Assembly (NCBI GenBank): GCA_902630915.1
Contig: CACOWD010000012.1
Location: 1-12,286, forward strand
Reading direction: 5' to 3'
Source of the DNA: an uncultured Pelagibacteraceae bacterium
GTDB taxonomy: Bacteria; Pseudomonadota; Alphaproteobacteria; Pelagibacterales; Pelagibacteraceae
Length of the DNA stretch: 12,286 nucleotides
The translations under genes and the position numbers were made by a program. How positions within the stretch are numbered: the first letter of the stretch is position 1; every line of letters begins with the position of its first letter. The notes under the pieces were generated by a model. The model had not been told where the DNA came from and searched no databases. It saw only the letters and a list, made by a program, of their open reading frames with translations. This document shows, piece by piece, positions 1-6,910 of the stretch.

Positions 1-81
1 TGGAATAGGATTTATAATTTTATTTTTTAGAAAAGCTCTAACGATTCTTTCTGCAATTAAATTTGAATTTTTATCTTTCAT
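1..81 (-). CDS. 5' end of an unidentified gene downstream of pfk (partial)
   Basis: Only the first 27 codons lie in the window; the gene continues past base 1. The ATG at 81-79 overlaps the pfk stop TAA (83-81) as TAATG. A good ribosome binding site, AGGAG, lies inside the pfk tail at 96-92, ten bases upstream, so the start is well supported and translation is probably coupled to pfk. The visible N-terminus begins MKDKNSNLIAERIVRAFLKN and ends in NPIP. It looks like an amphipathic helix followed by a proline turn, which resembles the start of 2-keto-4-pentenoate hydratase (MhpD/fumarylacetoacetase-like) proteins. That resemblance is weak and from memory, so no function is assigned. Confidence 0.6.
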   Translation of the reverse strand, partial: MKDKNSNLIAERIVRAFLKNKIINPIP

Positions 82-1169
82 TAAATATCATCTCCTAAAT
101 AAATTCCTAATGAGAGGGCAGTTTCAACTAATGAATCTTTTCTTTCCACATTTTTATAAGTTTTAATACCTTCATCAATTGGAACATCTACCACTCTTCT
201 GTCCCTCCATGCAACCATTCGATCAAATTTTTTTTGGTTTAATAAATCTACAGCGTAAACTCCAAAAGCACTAGCTAATATTCTGTCACTTGCTGTTGGG
301 GGAGCGCCTCTTTGAACATGACCAAGTGATGTTACTCTACATTCAACATCTGCTTTCTTCATCAATTGCTGGGCTATATAATCACCGATGCCGCCAAGTC
401 GTTGTTCGCCGTCCATATATTTGTGAACTACTCGTGATCCATCTTCTTTTTTAACTGCTTCAGCAACTACTATTAACGAATGCTGGATATCATTTTTTTT
501 CATAGAATTAAGTTTATTAATTATTCCATCTATTGAATATTTTATCTCTGGAATTAAAATAATGTCAGCTCCTCCTGCGATACCCGCATTAAGTGCTATA
601 TGCCCTGCATCTCTCCCCATGACCTCGAGTATCATAGATCTTCTATGGCTAGCTGCTGTGGATTGTAGGTTATCCAATGCATGAGTTGCAACATCTACCG
701 CTGTATGAAAACCTATAGAACTTTCTGTTGCTCCTACATCATTATCTATAGTTTTTGGAATTGCTACTATATTCATATCACCGATTTTAGCCAATTTTTT
801 CAAAATTTGCATACTACCGTCTCCACCGATAATTATTAAACCATCAAGTTTCATTGAACGATACCCTTCAATAATTTCTTTTGATTTATCGACATGTTTA
901 CCTTTACCTGCTGGAATTTTAAAGGGATTACCTTTATTTGTAGATCCTAAAAAAGTTCCTCCTTGTCTCAATAAATATCCTCCAAAAGTTTTATGGGTTA
1001 ATTGCATTACATCAACTGGACGTTTGATTAGGCCAGTCGTACCGTCTCTTATTCCGTATACATCCATCTTATATTTGTTTTTAGCTCTATAAAAAATTGA
1101 TCTAATCGCAGCATTTAGACCACCGCAATCTCCTCCGCTAGTTAAAATTCCTATTTTTTTATTACTCAT
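81..1169 (-). CDS. pfkA: 6-phosphofructokinase (ATP- or PPi-dependent)
   Basis: This 362-residue cytoplasmic enzyme of the PfkA family phosphorylates fructose 6-phosphate to fructose 1,6-bisphosphate. The glycine-rich N-terminal motif is TSGGDCGGLN (10-19), the phosphoryl-donor loop is GGDGS (115-119), and the catalytic loop is PKTIDND (138-144) with the base aspartate at 142. The substrate-site motif EVMGRDAGH is at 182-190. Gly118 in the donor loop is typical of ATP users, whereas Lys139 is typical of PPi-dependent and long-form (plant/trypanosome type) enzymes, where E. coli PfkA has glycine. The donor is therefore not settled. The start ATG at 1169 has only a weak AAAGAA-type ribosome site. 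It is divergent from pyk across 65 bases and shares a one-base stop/start overlap with the next gene. Family assignment is firm. Confidence 0.93.
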   Translation of the reverse strand: MSNKKIGILTSGGDCGGLNAAIRSIFYRAKNKYKMDVYGIRDGTTGLIKRPVDVMQLTHKTFGGYLLRQGGTFLGSTNKGNPFKIPAGKGKHVDKSKEIIEGYRSMKLDGLIIIGGDGSMQILKKLAKIGDMNIVAIPKTIDNDVGATESSIGFHTAVDVATHALDNLQSTAASHRRSMILEVMGRDAGHIALNAGIAGGADIILIPEIKYSIDGIINKLNSMKKNDIQHSLIVVAEAVKKEDGSRVVHKYMDGEQRLGGIGDYIAQQLMKKADVECRVTSLGHVQRGAPPTASDRILASAFGVYAVDLLNQKKFDRMVAWRDRRVVDVPIDEGIKTYKNVERKDSLVETALSLGIYLGDDI

Positions 1170-1205
1170 TTAAATTAATTTTTCTTTAATATTTTTTTTT
1201 AAGAA

Positions 1206-1233
1206 AAGAGGTGTTATAACATAAAAACCTCTT
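1206..1233. repeat. 7-bp inverted repeat between pfk and pyk
   Basis: AAGAGGT (1206-1212) and ACCTCTT (1227-1233) are perfect inverted repeats separated by 14 bases. The half-site starts are 21 bp apart, close to two DNA turns, so a dimeric regulator could contact both arms from one face. If transcribed with pyk it would instead form a hairpin ending one base before the pyk ATG. The repeat is directly visible; operator or RNA hairpin is inference. Confidence 0.5.
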
Positions 1234-1241
1234 AATGGAAA
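1213..1241. promoter_or_regulatory. possible bidirectional promoter core for pfk and pyk
   Basis: The palindrome GTTATAAC (1213-1220) reads TATAAC on both strands, five of six matches to the sigma-70 -10 consensus. For pfk, TTTCCA (minus strand, 1241-1236) lies 17 bases upstream as a fair -35, giving a leader of roughly 35 bases. For pyk the matching -35 position is only a T-run (1192-1197), and the predicted leader would be under 10 bases. The start sites are inferred; only the sequence motifs are seen. Confidence 0.3.
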
Positions 1242-2647
1242 AAAAAGCAAAAATTATAGCAACTTTAGGTCCAGCAATTTATAGTGAAAATAAGTTAAAA
1301 AAGCTTGTAGATCTTGGAGTTGACGCATTTAGAATTAACTTTAGTCACAACACAAATGGGATAAATAAAATAATTTCTAGGATTAGAAAAGTAGAGAAAA
1401 AAAATGGAAAAAAATTATCTTTAATAGCTGATCTTCAAGGTGTTAAACTTCGAATAGGTAAGGTTAAAAATGAAAATCAAAAAATTAGTTTTAATCAAAG
1501 ATTTATATTCGATAATAAAAAAACACCTGGTGACTCACAAAGAGTAACTTTTCCTTATCCGAAAATTATTAAAAAGTTAAAAAAAGGAAATAGAATTTTA
1601 ATCGATGATGGAAAATATCTATTCTCTGTAATTGAAAAAAAAGGAAATTCTGTCGTAACAAAATGTAGAAGTCAAAATTGTGTAATTAAAAGTAATAAAA
1701 GTTTTCATGTTCCAAATTTAGACATAACTTTCAACAAACTTACTGTGAAAGATAAGAAGGATATAAAGACCGCAGTTAAACTTGGATGCAATTGGATTGC
1801 CCTTTCTTATTTACAAAATGAAAAGTTAATACTTGAGACAAGAAAATTAATTAAAAAAGATATGGGCATTATTTCCAAAATAGAAAATAAGCATGCCTTA
1901 AAAAATATTAAAAAGATTATTCAATCTACTGACTCAATAATGATTGCGCGAGGAGATTTAGCAATCGATATTGGTCATAGTGAAGTACCAAAAGTTCAAT
2001 TAAGTCTTATAAAAAAATGTTCTCAATTTTCCAAATCTGTAATTGTGGCTACGCAAATGTTAGAAAGTATGATTGAAAACAATACTGCTACTAGAGCAGA
2101 GATTAATGACATTGCGACCGCAATATTTCAAGGAGCTGATACTGTGATGTTATCCGCAGAGGCAGCGATTGGTAAATTTCCCACCCAAGCTGTTTCGACA
2201 ATGACTCAAACTATCCTATCAACTGAAAAATATAAAAGAGAGCATATAGAAGATTTTAAAAATTCTATTATTACAAACAAAGACCCAGTAAAATCTATTC
2301 TTCTTTCTGTTAAAGATATGGCTTATAACCCGAACGTTAAAGCTATAATTGTTTTTTCCAATTCTGGAAAATCTGCGAAACTTGTTTCTGCAATGCGTCC
2401 AGCAGCTAAAATAGTAACTATTTCTCCAAATATAAACGTAAGTAGACAAGTGTCATTGCTTTGGGGTGTTCAATCTATAAATAGTAGAGATGCAAATGGA
2501 TGGAAAGATATGATGTCTATTTCAAAAGAAATTATAAAAAAACTAAGATTTATTAAAAAGAATGACTTTGTAGTTATAACTGCTGGTTTACCTTTTGGAA
2601 AGGCAGGTATGACTAACATGGTGAGACTTTATAAAGTTGGTTCCTAA
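1235..2647 (+). CDS. pyk: pyruvate kinase
   Basis: This 470-residue enzyme transfers phosphate from phosphoenolpyruvate to ADP, giving pyruvate and ATP as the last step of glycolysis in the cytoplasm. The N-terminus KIIATLGPA (6-14) is typical and fixes the start at 1235. FRINFSHN (32-39) carries the substrate arginine Arg33, and IADLQG (64-69) leads into the B domain. The catalytic lysine is in ISKIEN (Lys215, Glu217). The metal/PEP loop is ARGDLAIDIG (238-247), followed by ATQMLESM (272-279) and MLSAEAAIGKFP (305-316). The C-terminal regulatory domain follows from about residue 350. The length matches the bacterial family. DLQGVKLR has Val where most enzymes have Pro, and SAEAA replaces the common SGETA, both minor. 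It ends in TAATG, overlapping the 57-residue gene by one base. Confidence 0.96.
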   Translation: MEKKAKIIATLGPAIYSENKLKKLVDLGVDAFRINFSHNTNGINKIISRIRKVEKKNGKKLSLIADLQGVKLRIGKVKNENQKISFNQRFIFDNKKTPGDSQRVTFPYPKIIKKLKKGNRILIDDGKYLFSVIEKKGNSVVTKCRSQNCVIKSNKSFHVPNLDITFNKLTVKDKKDIKTAVKLGCNWIALSYLQNEKLILETRKLIKKDMGIISKIENKHALKNIKKIIQSTDSIMIARGDLAIDIGHSEVPKVQLSLIKKCSQFSKSVIVATQMLESMIENNTATRAEINDIATAIFQGADTVMLSAEAAIGKFPTQAVSTMTQTILSTEKYKREHIEDFKNSIITNKDPVKSILLSVKDMAYNPNVKAIIVFSNSGKSAKLVSAMRPAAKIVTISPNINVSRQVSLLWGVQSINSRDANGWKDMMSISKEIIKKLRFIKKNDFVVITAGLPFGKAGMTNMVRLYKVGS

Positions 2648-2820
2648 TGGAAGAGAATTATAGCATCGATGAAATACTTTCTGCTGTTGATGATCTTCAA
2701 AATTCAAAAATAAATAAAGCCAAAAAAGTTTCTAACAATTCAAATTCCAAATCTGATGATTCTAGTATTCCAAAAAATACCTTAAAATTGATTGAGGAAG
2801 CTGAAAAATCAAAAAATTAA
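2647..2820 (+). CDS. 57-residue hypothetical protein coupled to pyk
   Basis: The ATG at 2647-2649 shares one base with the pyk stop, an arrangement that suggests coupled translation, and the frame is open to TAA at 2818-2820. The protein starts MEENYSIDEILSAVDDLQNS, has a Lys/Asn/Ser-rich low-complexity middle (about 20-40), and ends in a short charged helix (TLKLIEEAEKSKN). It has no membrane segment, signal peptide or cysteine. The acidic start SIDEIL loosely recalls N-termini of alphaproteobacterial PopZ/DUF2497 proteins, but this is too short to assign. Its stop overlaps the stop of convergent gap in the palindrome TTAA (2817-2820), so no terminator fits between them. Reality as a gene is likely given overlap geometry and acidic/helical composition; function unknown. 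Confidence 0.6.
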   Translation: MEENYSIDEILSAVDDLQNSKINKAKKVSNNSNSKSDDSSIPKNTLKLIEEAEKSKN

Positions 2821-3821
2821 ATTAAACCTGCTATTTGTATTGCTGTATCACACATTCTATTGGAAAAACCCCATTCATTATCGTACCATGAAAGCACTCT
2901 ACTAAATTTTCCTTTTATTACTTGGGTTTGGGTTACGTCAAATATTGAACTGTGAGGATTATGATTAAAATCTTTTGATACAAGAGGTTTTTGGTTTACG
3001 TCTAAAATTCCCTTTAATTCACCTTTTGCAGCATTAGTCATAGCTTCATTAATAGTTTCAGGAGAGGCCTCTTTTTCAGTTACTAATGTTAAGTCAATCA
3101 AAGAAACGTTTGGTGTAGGCACTCTAATAGCGGTACCATCTAGTTTTCCTTTTAAACTTGGTAATACTAAACTCATTGCTTTGGCTGCTCCTGTTGAAGT
3201 AGGTATCATTGCTCCTTCAGTAGAGCGCGCTCTTCTTAAATCTTTATGTAATGTATCTAAGAGTTTTTGATCACCTGTATAACTGTGAATTGTAGTCATA
3301 TAGCCATAGCTAATTCCAAAAGTTTTTTCTAAAACCATTGCAACAGGCGCCAAACAGTTTGTAGTGCATGACCCGTTAGAAATAATATTGTGCTCTTTTT
3401 TTAACTCTTTGCTATTAACACCTTGAACAATTGTAAAATCTACTTCTTTACCAGGAGCAGAAATTATTACTTTTTTTGCACCACCTTTTATGTGTTTTTC
3501 TGCTGATGGCTTGTCTAAAAAAATACCTGTACATTCTAACACTACATCAGCACCTACTTTTCCCCAAGGAATATTAGCTGGATCCTTTTCTGCAAAAACT
3601 TTTATATCTTGATTACCTATTTTAAATCCATCTTTTGAAGTTTGAATTTCCTCATTGATAATTCCATGTGTGCTATCGTATTTAATCAAATGAGCGTTAG
3701 TTTCAATAGACCCTAAATCATTTATTGCAACTACATTAATTTTGTTTTTATAATTTTCTAAAATTGCTCTTAATATTAGTCTTCCTATTCTTCCAAAACC
3801 ATTGATACCAACTTTAACCAT
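2817..3821 (-). CDS. gap: glyceraldehyde-3-phosphate dehydrogenase (phosphorylating)
   Basis: This 334-residue cytoplasmic enzyme oxidises glyceraldehyde 3-phosphate to 1,3-bisphosphoglycerate with NAD. The Rossmann motif is GINGFGRIG (5-13). Asp35 in AINDL, at the end of the second beta strand, favours NAD over NADP. The active-site motif SNGSCTTNC places the nucleophile at Cys152, and the partner His179 is in TIHSYTGDQ. The C-terminal WYDNEWGFSNR is typical of the family. The ribosome site AGGAG (3831-3827) is strong and overlaps the stop of the upstream DUF2160 gene, leaving eight bases between the two coding regions. gap is therefore the distal gene of the glycerol transport cluster, placed to process triose phosphate from glycerol. 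The 3' end overlaps the convergent 57-residue gene by four bases. Confidence 0.96.
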   Translation of the reverse strand: MVKVGINGFGRIGRLILRAILENYKNKINVVAINDLGSIETNAHLIKYDSTHGIINEEIQTSKDGFKIGNQDIKVFAEKDPANIPWGKVGADVVLECTGIFLDKPSAEKHIKGGAKKVIISAPGKEVDFTIVQGVNSKELKKEHNIISNGSCTTNCLAPVAMVLEKTFGISYGYMTTIHSYTGDQKLLDTLHKDLRRARSTEGAMIPTSTGAAKAMSLVLPSLKGKLDGTAIRVPTPNVSLIDLTLVTEKEASPETINEAMTNAAKGELKGILDVNQKPLVSKDFNHNPHSSIFDVTQTQVIKGKFSRVLSWYDNEWGFSNRMCDTAIQIAGLI

Positions 3822-3829
3822 TTAATCTC

Positions 3830-4183
3830 CTAAACATATCTGAACACAGCGACTGCGTAACCTACGCAGATAATTGTAGCTACCCATAGCACACTTCCAA
3901 CTAAAGCCAACCAAAAAAGATGTATAAAGGCACTGCCTAATAAAGATATAAACAGTCTATCACCTCTTGTTGTGTCTAAACCTAAAATTCCTTTTCTAGG
4001 ACTGCCCCCTGGAGATTTTTTTTCCCAAATTACCATTGCAGTTAAGCATAAAGCTATAAATATAAAAAATGCAGCTGTCTGCCAAGTCCAAGCCATCCAT
4101 GTAATAAACTCAAATTCAAAGAAACCTTTCTCTTTTTCTTTGGCCATATCACCCCATGTTGCAGCATTTAAAATATTAAACAT
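3830..4183 (-). CDS. glpU: DUF2160 small membrane protein of the glycerol ABC transporter (GlpU-like)
   Basis: This 117-residue integral membrane protein has the DUF2160 hallmarks: MAWTWQTAAFF (30-40), a first membrane helix to about 53, a loop with WEKKSP, the motif TTRGDRLFISLLGSA (71-85), and two more hydrophobic segments to the end. In Rhizobium leguminosarum a protein of this type (GlpU) is encoded in the glycerol ABC operon; its biochemical role is unknown. Here the family core is preceded by about 28 extra residues rich in Glu, Lys and Phe. The ATG at 4183 has a good GGAAGAG site and lies two bases after the glpQ stop, so I keep it. A shorter start at Met13 (4147, preceded by GGGGTGAT) is possible. 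The gap ribosome site overlaps its stop. Confidence 0.85.
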   Translation of the reverse strand: MFNILNAATWGDMAKEKEKGFFEFEFITWMAWTWQTAAFFIFIALCLTAMVIWEKKSPGGSPRKGILGLDTTRGDRLFISLLGSAFIHLFWLALVGSVLWVATIICVGYAVAVFRYV

Positions 4184-4185
4184 AA

Positions 4186-4986
4186 TTATACTCTTCCTAA
4201 CGCAAATCCTTTCGCGATGTAATTTCTTACAAAGTAAATGACTATAGCGCCTGGTATGATTGTTAAACTACCTGCTGCAGCAAGTAATCCAAGTTCATAT
4301 CCCGATGTGCTGGCGGTTCTAGTCATCGTAGCTGCTATAGGCTTAGCTGCTACAGCAGTAAGCGTTTTAGCTAATAATAATTCTACCCAAGAAAACATAA
4401 AACAGAAAAACATAGTGATTCCAATCCCAGCAGTTATTGTTGGTATAAATATTTTAAAGAAAAATCTCCAGAATGAATAACCATCTACATAAGCTGTTTC
4501 GTCTAACTCTTTAGGAACTGCTGACATAAATCCCTCTAAGATCCATACAGCTAAAGGAATATTAAATAAACAATGTGAAAGAGCTACAGCCACATGAGTA
4601 TCGAATAAATTTACGGAAGAATAAAATTGAAAAAATGGCAGAGCAAATACAGCAGGAGGAGCCATTCTGTTTGTTAATAACCAGAAAAATAAGTGCTTAT
4701 CTCCTAAAAATTTATATCTGGAAAAGGCATAAGCAGCAGGAAGTGCTGCAGCAACAGAAATAACTGTATTCATTACTACGTAATAAATTGAATTAAGATA
4801 ACCAGTATACCAAGTACTATCTGTAAATATTGTTTTATAATTTTCTAAAGTGAATTCTTGAGGCCATAAAGTATAAGTATTTATGATCTCAGTAGTTGTT
4901 TTAAAAGACATATTTAACAACCAATAAATCGGTAACATTAAAAAAATAATGTAAACTGTTGGTACTATCCATTTAGCTTTTTTCAT
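4186..4986 (-). CDS. glpQ: glycerol ABC transporter permease (GlpQ-like)
   Basis: This 266-residue inner-membrane permease of the MalG/carbohydrate (CUT1) type has six predicted membrane helices, the first at about residues 6-25. The cytoplasmic coupling-loop motif is LDETAYVDG (161-169) followed by the FKIFIP segment (177-182), the equivalent of the EAA loop that contacts an ATPase. The C-terminus YIAKGFALGRV is typical of this class. It would form a heterodimeric channel with the preceding permease. The start ATG overlaps the upstream permease stop as ATGA (4986-4983), and the small DUF2160 gene follows after two bases. Substrate identity (glycerol) is inferred from glpK next door and the full glpVSTPQU-like gene set, not from the permease itself. 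Confidence 0.88.
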   Translation of the reverse strand: MKKAKWIVPTVYIIFLMLPIYWLLNMSFKTTTEIINTYTLWPQEFTLENYKTIFTDSTWYTGYLNSIYYVVMNTVISVAAALPAAYAFSRYKFLGDKHLFFWLLTNRMAPPAVFALPFFQFYSSVNLFDTHVAVALSHCLFNIPLAVWILEGFMSAVPKELDETAYVDGYSFWRFFFKIFIPTITAGIGITMFFCFMFSWVELLLAKTLTAVAAKPIAATMTRTASTSGYELGLLAAAGSLTIIPGAIVIYFVRNYIAKGFALGRV

Positions 4987-5849
4987 TGATTACCCTCGTT
5001 TCTCATCATCAAAGTGTAAAAAACCCAACAGACTAATAGTACAATAAAGAAATATATTAATGACATTGCTGCTGCTGGCCCTAAATCAAATTGACCTAAA
5101 GCCATTTTTACAAGATCAATAGATAAAAATGCTGTAGCGTTTCCTGGACCTCCACCAGTTAAAACGAATGGCTCAGTGTAAATCATAAAACTATCCATAA
5201 ATCTTAAAAGTATTGCTATAGTTAAAACTTTTTTCATTTTTGGTAACTCAATTTTTGTAAATACAGCCCATCGACTAGCCCCATCAATTTCTGCAGCTTG
5301 GTAATAAGCAGGCTGAATAGATTGCAAGCCTGCGTAAGATAATAAAACAACTAATGAAGTCCAATGCCATACGTCCATTAAGATTGTCGTAAACCATGCG
5401 TCTCCAATTTGTTGAGTAAAATTATAGTCAAATCCTAATGCATTTAATGAATGTCCTAAAAAACCAATATCTGGTAATGCAAAAATATTCCACATTGCTC
5501 CAACAACATTCCACGGAATTAAAAGAGGCATAGACATCAAAACTAAACAAACAGGAACTCCTATTCCCTCTTTTGGCATAGTAAGTGCTATAGCTATTCC
5601 TAAAGGTATTTGGATAAATAAAATTATAAATGTAAATAAAAATTGTCTGCCTAATGATGCATGAAATCTTTCAGATAACATGATTTGTTTAAACCATCTT
5701 GTACCTTCCCACATAAAAACATTGTTTCCAAAAGTTTCTTGGAAAGCATAATTCACTACTGTCATTAATGGTATGATTGCATTGAATGCTACCAGTACAA
5801 ATACTGGAATAACAAAAAACCAAGCTTTCTGATTTATTGTTTTGTTCAT
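4983..5849 (-). CDS. glpP: glycerol ABC transporter permease (GlpP-like)
   Basis: This 288-residue inner-membrane permease of the MalF/CUT1 type has a first helix near residues 8-30 and five further helices. The EAA-type coupling loop QAAEIDGASRWAVFTKIELP lies at about 184-203. The segment FVLTGGGPGNAT before the last helices is characteristic of sugar-type ABC permeases. The frame stays open upstream to a TTG at 5861, but I choose the ATG at 5849. It begins MNKTINQKAWFF and gives an ATGA overlap with the upstream ATPase stop (5849-5846), identical to the next junction. It pairs with the downstream permease; both are translated as a coupled set. Confidence 0.9.
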   Translation of the reverse strand: MNKTINQKAWFFVIPVFVLVAFNAIIPLMTVVNYAFQETFGNNVFMWEGTRWFKQIMLSERFHASLGRQFLFTFIILFIQIPLGIAIALTMPKEGIGVPVCLVLMSMPLLIPWNVVGAMWNIFALPDIGFLGHSLNALGFDYNFTQQIGDAWFTTILMDVWHWTSLVVLLSYAGLQSIQPAYYQAAEIDGASRWAVFTKIELPKMKKVLTIAILLRFMDSFMIYTEPFVLTGGGPGNATAFLSIDLVKMALGQFDLGPAAAMSLIYFFIVLLVCWVFYTLMMRNEGNQ

Positions 5850-6910
5850 TCTATAATCCAATCATCCCCGTAAACATAAGTATATTCCTTTTTAAAGTTT
5901 AAGAATGCTGATCCTGAGGGAATATTTTCGTTCGGTTTTGCTATCATTTTAATTTTTCCACTTTCGCTTTGAGTATCTACAATTTTATGTCTTCCCGTAT
6001 TACTTACCGATAAAACTTTTACAGGAATACCTTCAGAGCCAAAATTTATAAATTCAGGTCTCACACCAATTTCTGTTTTACTAAAACTGTTTGATTTTAC
6101 TTTTTTATGAGTTTCAATTTTCTTACCATTAAGAATTACTTCCTCTCCTTTAAATTCACATGGAAGCAAATTCATACCTGGGGATCCTATAAAGTAACCA
6201 ACAAATGTATGTTTTGGTTTTTCAAAAAGATCAACTGGAGTACCAGTTTGTACTATTTGTCCTTCATGCATCACGACTACTTGATCAGCAAATGTTAAAG
6301 CCTCAGTTTGATCGTGTGTCACATAAATCATAGTTCTATTTATTTTTTGATGAAGTTCTTTTAGCTTAGATCTTAAAATCCACTTTAAATGAGGATCTAT
6401 AACAGTGAGTGGCTCATCAAACATTATCGCATTTACATCGGATCTAACTAAGCCTCTTCCTAAAGAAATTTTTTGTTTTCCATCAGCTGTTAAACCCGAG
6501 GCTCTATTATTTAGTGTAGAGGAAAGTTCTAGCATTTCTGCTATTTCATGAACTTTTGATTTAATCTTTTCTTCTTCAATTTCCCTATTTCTCAATGGGA
6601 AGGCTAAATTATCATACACTGTCATAGTGTCATAAATTACCGGAAACTGGAAAATTTGAGCTATATTTCTTTGAACTGGGTTTAAATTAGAAACCATTTT
6701 ATCATCAAATAAAATGTCTCCTTTGGTAGGGTTAATTAAACCTGAAATTATATTTAGGAGCGTTGTCTTTCCACATCCTGATGGTCCTAATAATGCATAA
6801 GCACCACCATCATTCCAATCAATATTAACATTTCTTACAGCCCAATCTGCATCAGAAGATTGAGTCTTTAAATAACTATGACTTAAATCTTTTAAAGTAA
6901 TCTTAGCCAT
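5846..6910 (-). CDS. glpT: glycerol ABC transporter ATP-binding protein (GlpT-like, degenerate signature)
   Basis: This 354-residue cytoplasmic ATPase has an N-terminal nucleotide-binding domain (about 1-235) and a C-terminal regulatory/OB-like domain as in MalK/UgpC. Walker A is GPSGCGKT (42-49), the Q-loop glutamine is Gln88, and Walker B is IMFDEP (162-167) with catalytic Glu166. The switch histidine His199 is in YVTHDQTEA. The ABC signature is altered: LTADG (140-144) stands where LSGGQ is expected, while the flanking residues align without a gap, so it is a substitution rather than a frameshift. The D-loop is also unusual (TVID). It starts inside the end of glpS (8-base overlap) and overlaps the next permease by ATGA. 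It likely forms a heterodimer with GlpS. Here GlpT means this ABC subunit, not the unrelated G3P/phosphate antiporter of the same name. Confidence 0.9.
   Translation of the reverse strand: MAKITLKDLSHSYLKTQSSDADWAVRNVNIDWNDGGAYALLGPSGCGKTTLLNIISGLINPTKGDILFDDKMVSNLNPVQRNIAQIFQFPVIYDTMTVYDNLAFPLRNREIEEEKIKSKVHEIAEMLELSSTLNNRASGLTADGKQKISLGRGLVRSDVNAIMFDEPLTVIDPHLKWILRSKLKELHQKINRTMIYVTHDQTEALTFADQVVVMHEGQIVQTGTPVDLFEKPKHTFVGYFIGSPGMNLLPCEFKGEEVILNGKKIETHKKVKSNSFSKTEIGVRPEFINFGSEGIPVKVLSVSNTGRHKIVDTQSESGKIKMIAKPNENIPSGSAFLNFKKEYTYVYGDDWIIE

Noticed and set aside
2219..2449. 76-residue minus-strand open frame inside pyk
   Set aside because: It lies opposite a fully conserved pyruvate kinase frame, has no ribosome site or family features, and is a by-product of AT-rich coding.
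3972..4763. Plus-strand open frames opposite glpU and glpQ
   Set aside because: They are antisense to genes with clear membrane-protein motifs and have no recognisable protein character or spacing suggesting genes.
5850..5861. Earlier TTG start for the glpP permease, adding four residues
   Set aside because: The ATG at 5849 gives an ATGA overlap with the glpT stop, the same as the next junction, and needs no rare start codon.
5846..6910. GlpT as a decaying pseudogene because its ABC signature is lost
   Set aside because: The frame is intact, the altered signature aligns without gaps, all other ATPase motifs are kept, and the partner ATPase has a matching complementary change.
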